In this document: positions 18,375-26,608 of the stretch, piece by piece
Numbering within the stretch: position 1 is the first letter of the stretch
Layout: each line of letters starts with the position of its first letter
NCBI GenBank assembly: GCA_018268395.1
Contig: JAFDWQ010000008.1
Coordinates: forward strand, 1 to 64,000
DNA: 64,000 nucleotides
From: Armatimonadota bacterium
Lineage (GTDB): Bacteria > Armatimonadota > Fimbriimonadia > Fimbriimonadales > Fimbriimonadaceae
Direction of reading: 5' to 3'
Translations under genes and position numbers: made by a program
The notes under the pieces: model-generated
What the model saw: the letters and a program-made list of their open reading frames with translations, nothing else
What the model was told of the DNA's origin: nothing
Databases searched by the model: none

Positions 18375-18963
18375 AGATGAAGGGGCGACCGCCTGCCTGA
18401 GCGAGCTTGTCGGCTTGTTCGGACGTCAGGACCACGTTCAAGTCGTCGATGAACTGCTTGTCCACGGCGTCAAGGACGTCCCTCACTCTTTTCGGGTCGA
18501 GCTTGGCCCGTTTGGACTGATCGAGCAAGGTCCGAAGGGCCATGTCCCGCTTCGTCTTCGCCCTCCGCACGTCGCCCTTTTGGGGATCCGTCAACTCGAG
18601 CGTCCATTGGACGTCGTCGCGCGAAAGAGCCCGAACGCCTTGTCTCTGCAAGAACAGCTCGCGCAACCGTACGGACTGGTCCGGACCGATCACGGACCAA
18701 GCCTTCTTTTCCCTCTCGGCGTCCTTCTTTTCTTGCTCGGCAGGATCGGTCAAAACGACCGGGTCCTGTTCAAAGGTGCCGCCGCGCTTCGGAGCCCGGA
18801 TCCGATCGATGGCCTCCCACTTTTCGACCTGCGACTTCGTCATTTTGAGTTCGGCTTGCACGTCGCTCCGATGAAGGAGGCCCGCTACGCTGTCGTCCGT
18901 CAAAGGGGGCGTCGTCAAGAACGGGACGAACAAGGCGAACAAAGGAAGGCTCGACACGACCAT
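18358..18963 (-). CDS. Secreted LTXXQ-like protein, paralogue of the 9.3-kb protein
   Basis: This 201-residue protein has a hydrophobic leader (MVVSSLPLFALFVPFLTTPP) followed by DVQAELKMTKSQVEKW and, near the C-terminus, VVLTSEQADKLAQ ending in AGGRPFIF. The protein at 9331-10200 has DVQAELKLTADQKQKL, VLTVDQRAKWQQ and LGRPFKF at equivalent places, so the two are paralogues. The 9.3-kb protein has gained the Gly/Pro repeat. Here there is no adjacent two-component system. It is probably a periplasmic stress-related or chaperone-like protein. Confidence 0.65.
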   Translation of the reverse strand: MVVSSLPLFALFVPFLTTPPLTDDSVAGLLHRSDVQAELKMTKSQVEKWEAIDRIRAPKRGGTFEQDPVVLTDPAEQEKKDAEREKKAWSVIGPDQSVRLRELFLQRQGVRALSRDDVQWTLELTDPQKGDVRRAKTKRDMALRTLLDQSKRAKLDPKRVRDVLDAVDKQFIDDLNVVLTSEQADKLAQAGGRPFIFNDRR

Positions 18964-19053
18964 GGGCTTAACCCCAGGGACGCCTCAGCCCTCGCAAGCG
19001 TTTCAGGCCCTAGCGACGGGCACCTCTTAGCGGTGGCTGCGGTTACAGACGCT

Positions 19054-19845
19054 ATGCGTGAAGCGCTGGCCGTCCGGGCCATCGGACGGCACCAGAAGGG
19101 GGAATTCCGTACGTTCTTCGTCAACCAGGTGCGATCGTCCGTCTTCCCGCTCTTCATCTTCGCGGCCGGTGCGGCGACGCTACCCTTGGGACCCGGCCGT
19201 TATGACGTCCTTCTCGTCCTGTGCCTCGGCATGCAGGTTGCCCTCGTCGCGAGCGGGCTCGAATCCTGGAAAGAACTCGCCGTGATCTCCGTATACCACG
19301 GGCTGGGCCTCGGACTTGAACTCTATAAAGTCCGTCACGGGTCGTGGCAGTATCCGGGAGACGCGGTGACGAAGTTCGCCGGTGTCCCGCTCTTCAGCGG
19401 GTTCATGTACGCAAGCGTCGCCAGCTATGTCATGCAGGCCTGGCGGCGATTCGGCCTCGTGCTCCTCGATTGGCCGAAGTGGCCATGGACGTTCGCGGCG
19501 TGCGCGGCCATCTACGCCAACTTCTTCCTCAACAGGATGTTCGCCGACACGCGGTGGTGGATCGTAGCGGGTGTCCTTGCGGTCTTCGCACGGACGAAAG
19601 TCGAGTTTACGACTGTCCCAGGGCGCCGACGGCAGATGCCGATGGTCGTGGCCTTCTTCGCGATCGGGTGCTTCGTGTGGCTCGCCGAACAAGTGTGCAC
19701 GTGGCTGCACATTTGGAGCTATCCGGACCAAGTCGACGGCTGGACGCCCGTGGGACTCGGCAAACTGTCGTCCTGGTGTCTGCTCGTCATTGTCGGCATC
19801 GTGCCCGTGGCGACCTTCAAGCTTCGAGGAACCGGAATCTCGTGA
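19054..19845 (+). CDS. DUF817 family membrane protein
   Basis: This 263-residue integral membrane protein has about eight hydrophobic segments and conserved DUF817 features such as LGLELYKVRHGSWQYPG, VPLFSGFMYASVASY and WTFAACAAIYANFFLN. The family includes Bacillus subtilis YoaT and has no established function. The ATG at 19054 is taken because it precedes the conserved region directly; a GTG at 19033 is also in frame. The longer frame from 18415 is antisense to the LTXXQ-like gene. No operon partner is evident. Confidence 0.85.
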   Translation: MREALAVRAIGRHQKGEFRTFFVNQVRSSVFPLFIFAAGAATLPLGPGRYDVLLVLCLGMQVALVASGLESWKELAVISVYHGLGLGLELYKVRHGSWQYPGDAVTKFAGVPLFSGFMYASVASYVMQAWRRFGLVLLDWPKWPWTFAACAAIYANFFLNRMFADTRWWIVAGVLAVFARTKVEFTTVPGRRRQMPMVVAFFAIGCFVWLAEQVCTWLHIWSYPDQVDGWTPVGLGKLSSWCLLVIVGIVPVATFKLRGTGIS

Positions 19846-19904
19846 TCCGAGGAGCGTGCAGACCGTGCGGTCTGAGCATCACGAGGCGGTAACCTGCGCC
19901 CTTC

Positions 19905-20645
19905 ATGACGACCGCAGTTCTCTTGAGCCTCGCCCTTTCTTCGTCGCCGGCCCTGGACGCCGTTCAGTCGAAGGGGGACCGGTACAACGGTGTTTGGACC
20001 GTCTCTCGCGGCGGTGGCGGCATGGGCCGTGTCTTCGTCGACGGCAGTAACCTCAAAGGCGTCCTCATGGACACAGGATGGCTCCAGATGACGGGCGAGC
20101 GGCGGATCGGCCAGCTCACGGGGACGTTGAAGAGCGGTCAAGCCACGGTGACGGTCGCGTGGAGCACCGGCCCCAAGGTCGAGTTCCGAGGCGACGGCAA
20201 AGTCCAGCGCAAAGGTCTGATCCTCGACCTCGACCAGTATTCGAGCGGCCGGATCGTCAAGGACACGCAGTTCACGATGCAGGCGCACCGCGTCGGCGAC
20301 CCCTTGAAGAGCCCCTTCGGCGAGATCGGTCGATTGAGCGTGCCCCAGATGGCGGGCGAATGGTCGGGCAGCTTCACCTACGGGCCGAACCGGGGCCTCT
20401 CGTACGTCACGCTCGATTGGGACGGCTCGTGCCACGTGATCATGGCGAACGAAAGCCCGAACGACGATACGTGGACCGCCGAGGGCACGCTGAACACGCG
20501 TGAAGGCGTCATCGATCTGACCGTCGATTCCGGGTTCAGCAAACAGGCGTACAAGGGCAAAGTGACGTCGATCGGTCCGGACCAGATCGTGGTGAGGTAC
20601 GACCGGAAGAACGGCGAGTTCGTCATGTCGTTACAGCGTTGGTGA
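19905..20645 (+). CDS. Hypothetical secreted beta-rich protein
   Basis: This 246-residue protein has a short signal peptide (TTAVLLSLALSSSPALDAVQ). The remainder is rich in beta-strand patterns with recurring GxxTGTLKSGQATVTV-like stretches and W-containing strands, suggesting a beta-sandwich or barrel. No catalytic motif is recognised. A TAACCT element lies 9 nt before the ATG (19890-19895). Neighbouring genes on the same strand are unrelated membrane and secreted proteins. Function unknown. Confidence 0.65.
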   Translation: MTTAVLLSLALSSSPALDAVQSKGDRYNGVWTVSRGGGGMGRVFVDGSNLKGVLMDTGWLQMTGERRIGQLTGTLKSGQATVTVAWSTGPKVEFRGDGKVQRKGLILDLDQYSSGRIVKDTQFTMQAHRVGDPLKSPFGEIGRLSVPQMAGEWSGSFTYGPNRGLSYVTLDWDGSCHVIMANESPNDDTWTAEGTLNTREGVIDLTVDSGFSKQAYKGKVTSIGPDQIVVRYDRKNGEFVMSLQRW

Positions 20646-20683
20646 TCCGAACGGGGTGCGACGTCCGTCCGTCCCCGTAAGAC

Positions 20684-21274
20684 ATGACGAAAGGGCGGAT
20701 CGAAGCCTTCTCCGACGCCGTGATCGCGATCGACATCACGATCTTGGTTCTGGAACTGCGCGCGCCGCACGAGGCGTCGCTGGCAGCCCTCCTTCCTCTC
20801 GCGCCGAAGTTCCTCGGCTTTGTCCTCAGCTTCGTCTACCTCGCGATCTACTGGAACAACCACCACCACATGTTCCAAAGCGTCCACCATGTCCGGGGCA
20901 ACGTGCTGTGGGCGAACAACCACCTGTTGTTCTGGCTGTCACTGGTCGCCTTCACGACGGCGTGGATGGGGGAGACGGGCTTCGCGCCCCTTCCGGTCGC
21001 CACCTATGGCTTCGTGCTCCTCATGGCGAGCGTCGCCTACTACGTCCTCACCAAGTCACTCGTCGCTGCGAACGGGAAGGACTCGCCTGTCGCCGTCGCG
21101 CTCGGACGTGACGTCAAGGGCAAGCTCTCGACGGCGGTCTACCTCGTTTCCCTTCCGCTCGCGTTCGCGCTCCCCTGGGCGAGCTGCGCCCTCTATGGGC
21201 TCGTCGCGGCCATCTGGCTTGTGCCGGACAAGCGCTTCGAGCGCGGACCGCACGGGTCTGAAGAGGCGCGCTGA
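20684..21274 (+). CDS. TMEM175-family potassium channel-like protein (DUF1211)
   Basis: This 196-residue membrane protein has about six hydrophobic segments. It begins with RIEAFSDAVIAIDITILVLEL, the RxxxFSD...AI..T.LVLE signature of bacterial TMEM175/DUF1211 proteins. Family members form leak potassium channels in which the conserved FSD helix lines the pore. The second segment YWNNHHHMFQSVHHV is also typical. The bacterial homologues are tetrameric. The ATG at 20684 starts directly at the first motif. Confidence 0.88.
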   Translation: MTKGRIEAFSDAVIAIDITILVLELRAPHEASLAALLPLAPKFLGFVLSFVYLAIYWNNHHHMFQSVHHVRGNVLWANNHLLFWLSLVAFTTAWMGETGFAPLPVATYGFVLLMASVAYYVLTKSLVAANGKDSPVAVALGRDVKGKLSTAVYLVSLPLAFALPWASCALYGLVAAIWLVPDKRFERGPHGSEEAR

Positions 21275-21339
21275 TCCGATTCGGACCGCGCGACGACGGG
21301 AAGGGACAGGAGAGACCCGTCGGCCGGTATAGTCCAAGG

Positions 21340-21825
21340 ATGCCCATTCTTCACGCTCTTGTCGCCTTAGCCGCGATCGCATCTCCGGCTCAAGAAGCCG
21401 CCGCGCACGACGAGAACGGGAAGGCCAAGCTTTGGATCTGTAAGGACACCGACGACGATTGGAAGCCTGTCGGTGCGACGGGCGACCCTGAAAAGCACGA
21501 AAAAGGAAAGCCGCCCGTGTACACGTGGAAGGCCGACGAGCCGTTCAACATCTTGGTCAAGAACCCGAAAGGCGTCAAGTTCGGCGGCTATCTCGGTTTC
21601 GTCGTCCACAAGCAGAACGCCGACCTTACCGACGGCGACTTCATCGACGAGCGCATGATCGAATCGGCCGACGATTCCACGATGTGGGCCTCGACCGAAG
21701 GCATGTTCAAAGTCCCCGCCGGCACGTACAACGTCTGGATCATCCGCTGGGACCAGCGCGACGTCAACTATCACTCCGGCAATTTTAAGAAATACCTCGC
21801 CAAAGTCACGTTGAAGGTGAACTGA
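21340..21825 (+). CDS. Hypothetical secreted protein
   Basis: This 161-residue protein has a cleavable leader (PILHALVALAAIASPAQEAAA) and a mature part with many charged and aromatic residues (AKLWICKDTDDDWKPVGAT, YNVWIIRWDQRDVNYHSG). It resembles a small beta-fold extracytoplasmic protein, but I do not recognise the family. TATAGT lies 6 nt before the ATG (21328-21333), one of the clearest leaderless-type promoters here. An 8-bp inverted repeat at 21851-21883 follows the stop. Confidence 0.65.
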   Translation: MPILHALVALAAIASPAQEAAAHDENGKAKLWICKDTDDDWKPVGATGDPEKHEKGKPPVYTWKADEPFNILVKNPKGVKFGGYLGFVVHKQNADLTDGDFIDERMIESADDSTMWASTEGMFKVPAGTYNVWIIRWDQRDVNYHSGNFKKYLAKVTLKVN

Positions 21826-21850
21826 CGGCTTGATCCCTGAGGCCAAGACC

Positions 21851-21883
21851 GTGCGCCCTTCGCGTCCATTGCGGTGGGCGCAC
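21851..21883 (+). repeat. 8-bp inverted repeat after the secreted protein gene
   Basis: GTGCGCCC (21851-21858) and GGGCGCAC (21876-21883) can form a hairpin. No T-run follows on either strand, so it is not a typical intrinsic terminator. Confidence 0.5.
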
Positions 21884-21901
21884 GATCGCCACATTGCATG
21901 G

Positions 21902-22069
21902 CCCTTCCTTGGCGCTCCCTTGAGTCCCTTGCGTCTTTGCGGGAAAACCCTTCCTTGGCGCTCCCTTGAGTCCTTGCGGCTTGGCGGGAAAACCCTTCCT
22001 TAGCGCTTCTTGATGTCCCTTGCGTCTTAGCGAGAAAACCCTCCCTTAAGTGCTTCTTGGCGGGAAATT
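21902..22069. repeat. Degenerate 46-bp tandem repeat, about 3.7 copies
   Basis: Units of 46, 45, 46 and 31 bp begin with CCCTTCCTTGGCGC or variants and end with TTTGCGGGAAAA or variants. The array fills most of the gap between two convergent genes. A related pair of direct repeats with the same CACCTTTGCGCCTTTGCGAGAA flavour lies at 62572-62672. Confidence 0.85.
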
Positions 22070-22081
22070 CCTTCCCCGCGA

Positions 22082-22780
22082 TTAGGGCCGCACGGTCGAG
22101 ACGACAGGCTTATACTTGCTCCCCGTGCTCGAGACCATCGATGCCATCGGTGTCATGACCTTCAATTCGGCCTGGATACCGCCGTTGCAACTCACGAAGT
22201 AGAGCTTGTCCGTCGACGGGCCGGTGACCTGGAAGATGGTCTGCTGGTAGACACGGACGGTGTCGCCAGAGTTGACCTGGAACGTGAACGGTTGTGGACT
22301 GACGGTCGTGTGGCTCAGGCCGATGTACTTGTCTTCATAGAAGACCCGCACCGCGCCGTTGATCGATAGGCCGGACATCGCCCGCATGACGCTGACGTCG
22401 CCAGGAGTGAAGAGCGACGCCGCTCCGACCAAATTCGCCTGCACGGTCACGGGCAGTCCGAGGGGGTGCCGGAACGTCACGTCTTCTTCCGTGCGCGCCT
22501 CGCAATAGGCGTTCGAGAACAGCCCCTCGACCATCACCGAGCCCCGGTGAAATCCGAACCGGACGTCGACATGCCCGACCGCGTAGTCCGTGTTGTTCTC
22601 GCCATGAACGTCGCCCGACCAGTTCTTGATCCCGTTGGTCTGTTCGATCTGTTGGTTGTCGGACGGCCCGAAGAAGATCTGCTCGTTCGCCCTTCCGAAG
22701 AGCTTGTAATATCCGGCGTGGGACGTGACGGCGGTCGCGACGACGATCAGGGCGCCGAGCGCCCGAAAGGTGGTGGTCAT
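22082..22780 (-). CDS. Hypothetical secreted protein
   Basis: This 232-residue protein has a signal peptide (TFRALGALIVVATAVTSHAG), and the mature part looks all-beta. Segments such as GSVMVEGLFSNAYCEA, FTFQVNSGDTVRVYQQTIF and LYFVSCNGGIQAEL suggest a jelly-roll or immunoglobulin-like fold. No family is recognised. The ATG at 22780 is preceded on its strand by a Shine-Dalgarno-like GGGAAGAA, so this gene appears to be leadered. It faces the 46-bp tandem repeat at its 3' end. Confidence 0.6.
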   Translation of the reverse strand: MTTTFRALGALIVVATAVTSHAGYYKLFGRANEQIFFGPSDNQQIEQTNGIKNWSGDVHGENNTDYAVGHVDVRFGFHRGSVMVEGLFSNAYCEARTEEDVTFRHPLGLPVTVQANLVGAASLFTPGDVSVMRAMSGLSINGAVRVFYEDKYIGLSHTTVSPQPFTFQVNSGDTVRVYQQTIFQVTGPSTDKLYFVSCNGGIQAELKVMTPMASMVSSTGSKYKPVVSTVRP

Positions 22781-22959
22781 ATCGTTCTTCCCTCATGGCG
22801 GCGCTCCGTTGCGCCGACCGGAAGCAACGTACCGGTGGATCTCCGCGCTTCACGGGAGGTTGTCCGGACTGTCATCGAACGTTCATCTGCACCTACCGAC
22901 CCGCTCCAGGCGTCTTCCGGCGACGGTCCCGTATCGGCCGGACCGGAGAGAAGGCCGCA

Positions 22960-23157
22960 CTATTGCGGCACGCCGACGATCCAGCGATAGATCACGTAGA
23001 TCCATCCCAGAAGCCCGTGCCACACCGCCCAGCTGATCGAGTGGTTGATCGCCCAAGAGATCTGGACCGCGACAGCGACGCCCACCGAGGTGAACAGCGA
23101 GATCCCCGTGTGCGAGGCCTGCCCGAAACGACGTTCCTTTCGTTCTCCTTCCTTCAT
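22960..23157 (-). CDS. 65-residue membrane protein, copy 1
   Basis: This small protein has a charged N-terminus (KEGERKERRFGQ) followed by two hydrophobic segments (TSVGVAVAVQISWAI and WAVWHGLLGWIYVIYRWIV) separated by NHS. It is nearly identical to the protein at 25624-25821, differing at residues 15 (S/L), 42 (S/G) and 65 (Q/N), whereas the DNA differs mainly at third codon positions. That pattern indicates a real, selected protein. The ATG at 23157 is the equivalent of a GTG in copy 2. The frame upstream to 23310 is not conserved. Function unknown. Confidence 0.75.
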   Translation of the reverse strand: MKEGERKERRFGQASHTGISLFTSVGVAVAVQISWAINHSISWAVWHGLLGWIYVIYRWIVGVPQ

Positions 23158-23344
23158 GGACAGGAATACGCTCTCAGTGGACCTGAGGTTGAGGCGGAGG
23201 ACGCCGGTTCGGGACCGACCGCTACGGAAGCGTGATCTTCGCGTCGCCCCGGGTCGAGCGGACCGAGGCCGGTTCACCGCTATCGACGAAGGCGGCACCA
23301 ATGGCCGCAAAGCCGTTCGACGCGAGAGGTTCCCGGAAAGGCCG

Positions 23345-23665
23345 TTAGCGTTCGGGCCGGCCGAGTTCGTTCGCCCTGTTCTGAAAGTGGAAACCGACCA
23401 GCCAGAATCCGGTCAAGAAGAAGACGACAGAGGCTACGTTCGCAGCCCATCTCCTTTCGCGCTTGAGCCCGACTCCTGCGACGATGAGGACGACACTCAG
23501 AGCGAACGTGACCACTGCCGCGATCGGAATCCGTGCGATCACAGTCCCGAGGCAGAAGACCATGAAGAACGCGCCATAACCGGTGCACAAAAGAAAGTCC
23601 GTGACCGAGTCGGGCCAAAGCTGCCTCTGGAGCGTCTGTATGACGGGGCTCGTCTTCTTTCCCAT
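23345..23665 (-). CDS. Hypothetical membrane protein
   Basis: This 106-residue protein has about three hydrophobic segments (FLLCTGYGAFFMVFCLGTVI, IPIAAVVTFALSVVLIVAGV and VASVVFFLTGFWLVGF) joined by short basic loops such as KRERRW. It has no recognised motif. It lies between the first 65-residue membrane protein and a gene-poor stretch. It could be co-transcribed with copy 1, 187 bp downstream, though nothing proves it. Confidence 0.55.
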   Translation of the reverse strand: MGKKTSPVIQTLQRQLWPDSVTDFLLCTGYGAFFMVFCLGTVIARIPIAAVVTFALSVVLIVAGVGLKRERRWAANVASVVFFLTGFWLVGFHFQNRANELGRPER

Positions 23666-24040
23666 GTGTTAGAGCTCGGACCTCACTTCATCTTACTAAA
23701 ACATCACGACAGTAGTTTCGAAGTCAAGTCGGACCGTCGGCAGATTTCGTAATGCCAGAATCTCCCTTGAGTCCAGATCTGGGATTCGACGCCACTGCGG
23801 CACACCCGTTCGCTGCCTTCACAGTCCATGTCCCACAGACATCCCGTGTTCGCGGACCACAACTGCGGAAGCTAAGGTGCCTCGACTTGAAGCTCCACTC
23901 TCAAGTACTGGGCGGATGGAGTCCGGGCCACGCACGGAGTGTGATGGCTGCGCAGATGGAACCGATGTGATCGGCGGGCCTGTCAGGTCTGCCTGCATCG
24001 CACGAAGAGGTCGTACGCGGTGACTATTCCGTGTTACCAT
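23666..24040. other. Intergenic stretch without recognisable gene
   Basis: This is about 375 bp between a membrane protein gene and the large secreted repeat protein. Short frames here show no start signals or recognisable protein features, and no repeat shared with other parts of the window was noticed. Confidence 0.45.
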
Positions 24041-24067
24041 GGTCTCCGACCCCAGCTACCGGAGACC
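24041..24067 (+). promoter_or_regulatory. Hairpin overlapping the ribosome-binding site of the 24.1-kb gene
   Basis: GGTCTCCG (24041-24048) is exactly complementary to CGGAGACC (24060-24067). The GGAG inside the second arm is the only Shine-Dalgarno-like sequence, 8 nt before the ATG at 24072. A folded leader would hide it. No T-run follows, so this is not a terminator. Confidence 0.55.
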
Positions 24068-24071
24068 CTTA

Positions 24072-25583
24072 ATGCCTCGACCGACGACCGCCGTTCCGCT
24101 GACTCTGGCCTCAATGGCCCTGATCGCCACCGCATGTCTGATCGTAGCCGCCCGCCCTGTGCGCGCCCAGATCGCCGTCGTGCCACCCTTTGTCCAAGTC
24201 CAGCAGACGACGCCAGGCACTCCGCAAAGCGGCCACTCCAACGTCACCGGAACAGCGATCGCCGGACAGTTCAAAGGAGGAGGGGCGGGCCTGACGAACG
24301 TCAACGCCGACCTGCTCGACGGTCTGAACTCCACGGCGTTCCTCCAAGCCGTGCCCAACCCCTTGAACGTGTCCGGCGTTTCGAGCAGTCAGGCCGTCAT
24401 CAAGGGCGCGAACGGGTCGACCGCGCTGGGCTCGAGCGGGGTCTCCGGTGAAGCGAGCGCAGCGACCGGGTCCGTTTACGGAGTCTATGGGACGAGTCCG
24501 AGCACGTCCGGTCGGGGCGTCTTCGGCTGGGCGTCCGCGGCGACCGGGACGACGTACGGCGGACGTTTCGAAAGCGAGAGTTCGTCCGGTCGCGGGATCT
24601 ACGCCCTGGCCGGTTCGTCGACGGGAACGACGTATGGCGGCCGTTTTCAAAGTTCGAGCACCTCGGGCTTCGGCGCCGAAGGGACCGCCACAGCCTCGAC
24701 GGGGTCGACCGTCGGCGTCAAAGGCACGGCCGCTAGCACGACCGGCATCGGAGTCCAGGGAGAAGCCACCGCCGTGACCGGGGCGACGATCGGGGTCTCC
24801 GGCATCGTGGACAGTCCGAGCGGTGCAGCGGTCTTTGGTTCGTCGCTCGCCACGTCCGGAGTCAGTTTTGGAGTCAGAGGCGTGGCCGACAGTTCGTCGG
24901 CCCGTGCCCTTTCCGGGTGGGCCACCTCAACGACCGGGAACTCTTTTGGCGCGATCGCTCAAAGCGACAGCTCGACCGGAAAAGGATTGTACGGCTCGGG
25001 CTTCAGCACCACCGGCGTGAACTATGGCGTCTACGGAAAGTCTTGGAGCCCGAACGGCATCTCGATCTATGCCGAAGGGGACTTCGGCGCGTCCGGAACG
25101 AAGGCCTTCCGTATCGACCATCCCGCCGACCCGGCCCATAGGTACCTGTTCCATTACTCCACCGAAAGCCCGATGCCGCAGAACTTCTATGTCGGCAATG
25201 TCGTGACCGGCGCGGACGGCTACGCCTGGGTCGAACTCCCCTCCTACTTCGCCGACATCAACGCCAACTTCAAGTACCAGTTGACGGTCGTCGACGACGC
25301 GGACGCCGACGGCTTCGTCCTCGCCAAAGTCAGCAAAGAGATCCGAGGCAACCGGTTCCAAATCCGCACCAGCGCGCCTCGGACGAAGGTCTCCTGGCGC
25401 GTCGACGCAGACCGCAACGACCCTTACGTCCGCCACCGAAGACCGAAGACCGAGGTGCAGAAAGTCGGACCGGAAAACGGCACGTACCAGCATCCCGAAC
25501 TTTATGGGCAGCCTGCCGAAAAGGGGGTTTCATACGATGTGGCGCTGCGTTCCGAGGGCGTGCGCAAGACGGGCCGCCCTTAG
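24072..25583 (+). CDS. Large secreted Gly/Ser/Thr repeat protein with conserved C-terminal domain
   Basis: This 503-residue protein has a long signal peptide ending near PVRAQ. Residues 60-330 hold repeats of about 22 residues built on TGxTYGGRFxSxSxSGRGIYG, likely a beta-helix or beta-solenoid. A C-terminal domain starts at GTKAFRIDHPADP and runs through HYSTESP, VELPSYFADIN and TKVSWRVDADRNDPY. This C-terminal domain is familiar from surface proteins of several soil phyla. It is probably exported to the cell surface. The ATG at 24072 is chosen for its Shine-Dalgarno sequence rather than the in-frame codon at 24039. It lies between the two copies of the 65-residue membrane protein. Confidence 0.75.
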   Translation: MPRPTTAVPLTLASMALIATACLIVAARPVRAQIAVVPPFVQVQQTTPGTPQSGHSNVTGTAIAGQFKGGGAGLTNVNADLLDGLNSTAFLQAVPNPLNVSGVSSSQAVIKGANGSTALGSSGVSGEASAATGSVYGVYGTSPSTSGRGVFGWASAATGTTYGGRFESESSSGRGIYALAGSSTGTTYGGRFQSSSTSGFGAEGTATASTGSTVGVKGTAASTTGIGVQGEATAVTGATIGVSGIVDSPSGAAVFGSSLATSGVSFGVRGVADSSSARALSGWATSTTGNSFGAIAQSDSSTGKGLYGSGFSTTGVNYGVYGKSWSPNGISIYAEGDFGASGTKAFRIDHPADPAHRYLFHYSTESPMPQNFYVGNVVTGADGYAWVELPSYFADINANFKYQLTVVDDADADGFVLAKVSKEIRGNRFQIRTSAPRTKVSWRVDADRNDPYVRHRRPKTEVQKVGPENGTYQHPELYGQPAEKGVSYDVALRSEGVRKTGRP

Positions 25584-25623
25584 TAGGGGCGCCCGTCAGG
25601 ATCCCGGACGGAACGACGGCGGC

Positions 25624-25821
25624 TTAGTTCGGCACGCCGACGATCCAGCGATAGATCACGTAGATCCATCCGAGAAGCCCGTGCCACACCGCCCAGCCGA
25701 TCGAGTGGTTGATCGCCCACGAAATCTGCACCGCCACCGCGACACCGACCGACGTGAACAGCGAGATCCCCGTGTGCAAGGCCTGCCCGAACCTCCGCTC
25801 CTTGCGTTCTCCTTCCTTCAC
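25624..25821 (-). CDS. 65-residue membrane protein, copy 2
   Basis: This is a near-identical copy of the protein at 22960-23157, with three substitutions and many synonymous differences. Two predicted membrane segments follow a basic N-terminus. The conserved reading begins at GTG 25821, equivalent to the ATG of copy 1; a TTG at 25827 is also in frame. Both copies face the same way, 2.66 kb apart, and each sits near a secreted protein gene. Function unknown. Confidence 0.75.
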   Translation of the reverse strand: MKEGERKERRFGQALHTGISLFTSVGVAVAVQISWAINHSIGWAVWHGLLGWIYVIYRWIVGVPN

Positions 25822-25895
25822 GGACAAAGTTACGCGTCAAAGGGCAGAAGGGTTGTAGAACTAGACGGACCTGTCGTCTTGCGCGGTGTTGCGCC

Positions 25896-26444
25896 CTAGC
25901 CCGACCCCACGTTCGGCGGCGTGTAACGCATCCTCGTCACACGGAAACGACACGGACCTTCGGTCAACGATTCGAACGCGATGCCGCCGCACGGCTCCGT
26001 GACCGGCACCGTGACGTGTTCGTAGAATCCGCCGTTGTACGTCCGATCGGTCGTATCCAGGAACTCACCCGAAGTGCGCACCGGCCCCGATCGCACCGTT
26101 CCGAATTCGACCACGATCCAATAGTCGAACCGGCTTCCGACGGGCAGGTCGAACGACTGCATGAATCCGCTTCCGAACGATTCGTTCCTCCAAGCGTCGG
26201 TGTCCACGTCGATGCGGTTCTCCCCGGGGAAAACGATCGAGTCGTGCACGCACGTCGTGATCGTGCCGTTGTTCGAGAGGAACTGGACGAAGTGCGCGGC
26301 TGCCGCTTCCACCGAGTCGCCGCGCTGACCGGTCAACATCACACAAGGCTGCGTGATCTGCTTCAGGTTCAGGTTCTTCGGCTTGACGATGGCAGGGTTG
26401 ACGGGCGCCAACAGTGTCGATGCGAGAATGGGGACGAGCACCAT
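25896..26444 (-). CDS. Hypothetical secreted protein
   Basis: This 182-residue protein has a hydrophobic leader (MVLVPILASTLLAPVNPA) and a mature part with several cysteines (QPCVMLTG, TTCVHDS, EPCGG, GPCRFR) and beta-like segments such as FDYWIVVEFGTVRSGP. The cysteines could form disulfides outside the cytoplasm. I do not recognise the family. The ATG at 26444 is preferred to the TTG at 26465 because it begins the signal peptide. It is followed at its 3' side by membrane protein copy 2, on the same strand. Confidence 0.6.
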   Translation of the reverse strand: MVLVPILASTLLAPVNPAIVKPKNLNLKQITQPCVMLTGQRGDSVEAAAAHFVQFLSNNGTITTCVHDSIVFPGENRIDVDTDAWRNESFGSGFMQSFDLPVGSRFDYWIVVEFGTVRSGPVRTSGEFLDTTDRTYNGGFYEHVTVPVTEPCGGIAFESLTEGPCRFRVTRMRYTPPNVGSG

Positions 26445-26544
26445 GTCCGTTTGTGACGGTGCCAAACCGTCGCCTGTTTGGCCCCGACGCTAACTTCGAC
26501 GAACTTATCGTAACGCCAATCTTCCTTGTCGGATAGCACTCCCC

Positions 26545-26577
26545 CAAAAAAGGACAGGCCCCGCCGAAGCGGGGCCA
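26545..26577 (-). terminator. Rho-independent terminator of the 26.6-kb gene
   Basis: On the minus strand GGCCCCGC (26576-26569) pairs with GCGGGGCC (26564-26557) across a four-base loop and is followed by TGTCC and six T residues. It lies about 30 nt after the stop of the gene at 26609-27247. Confidence 0.85.
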
Positions 26578-26608
26578 CCATGCCGACTGTCCAGAAAACA
26601 ACCGTCGT

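Noticed and set aside
22795-23235. Plus-strand open frame of 146 codons over membrane protein copy 1
   Set aside because: The synonymous substitution pattern between the two copies supports the minus-strand protein instead.
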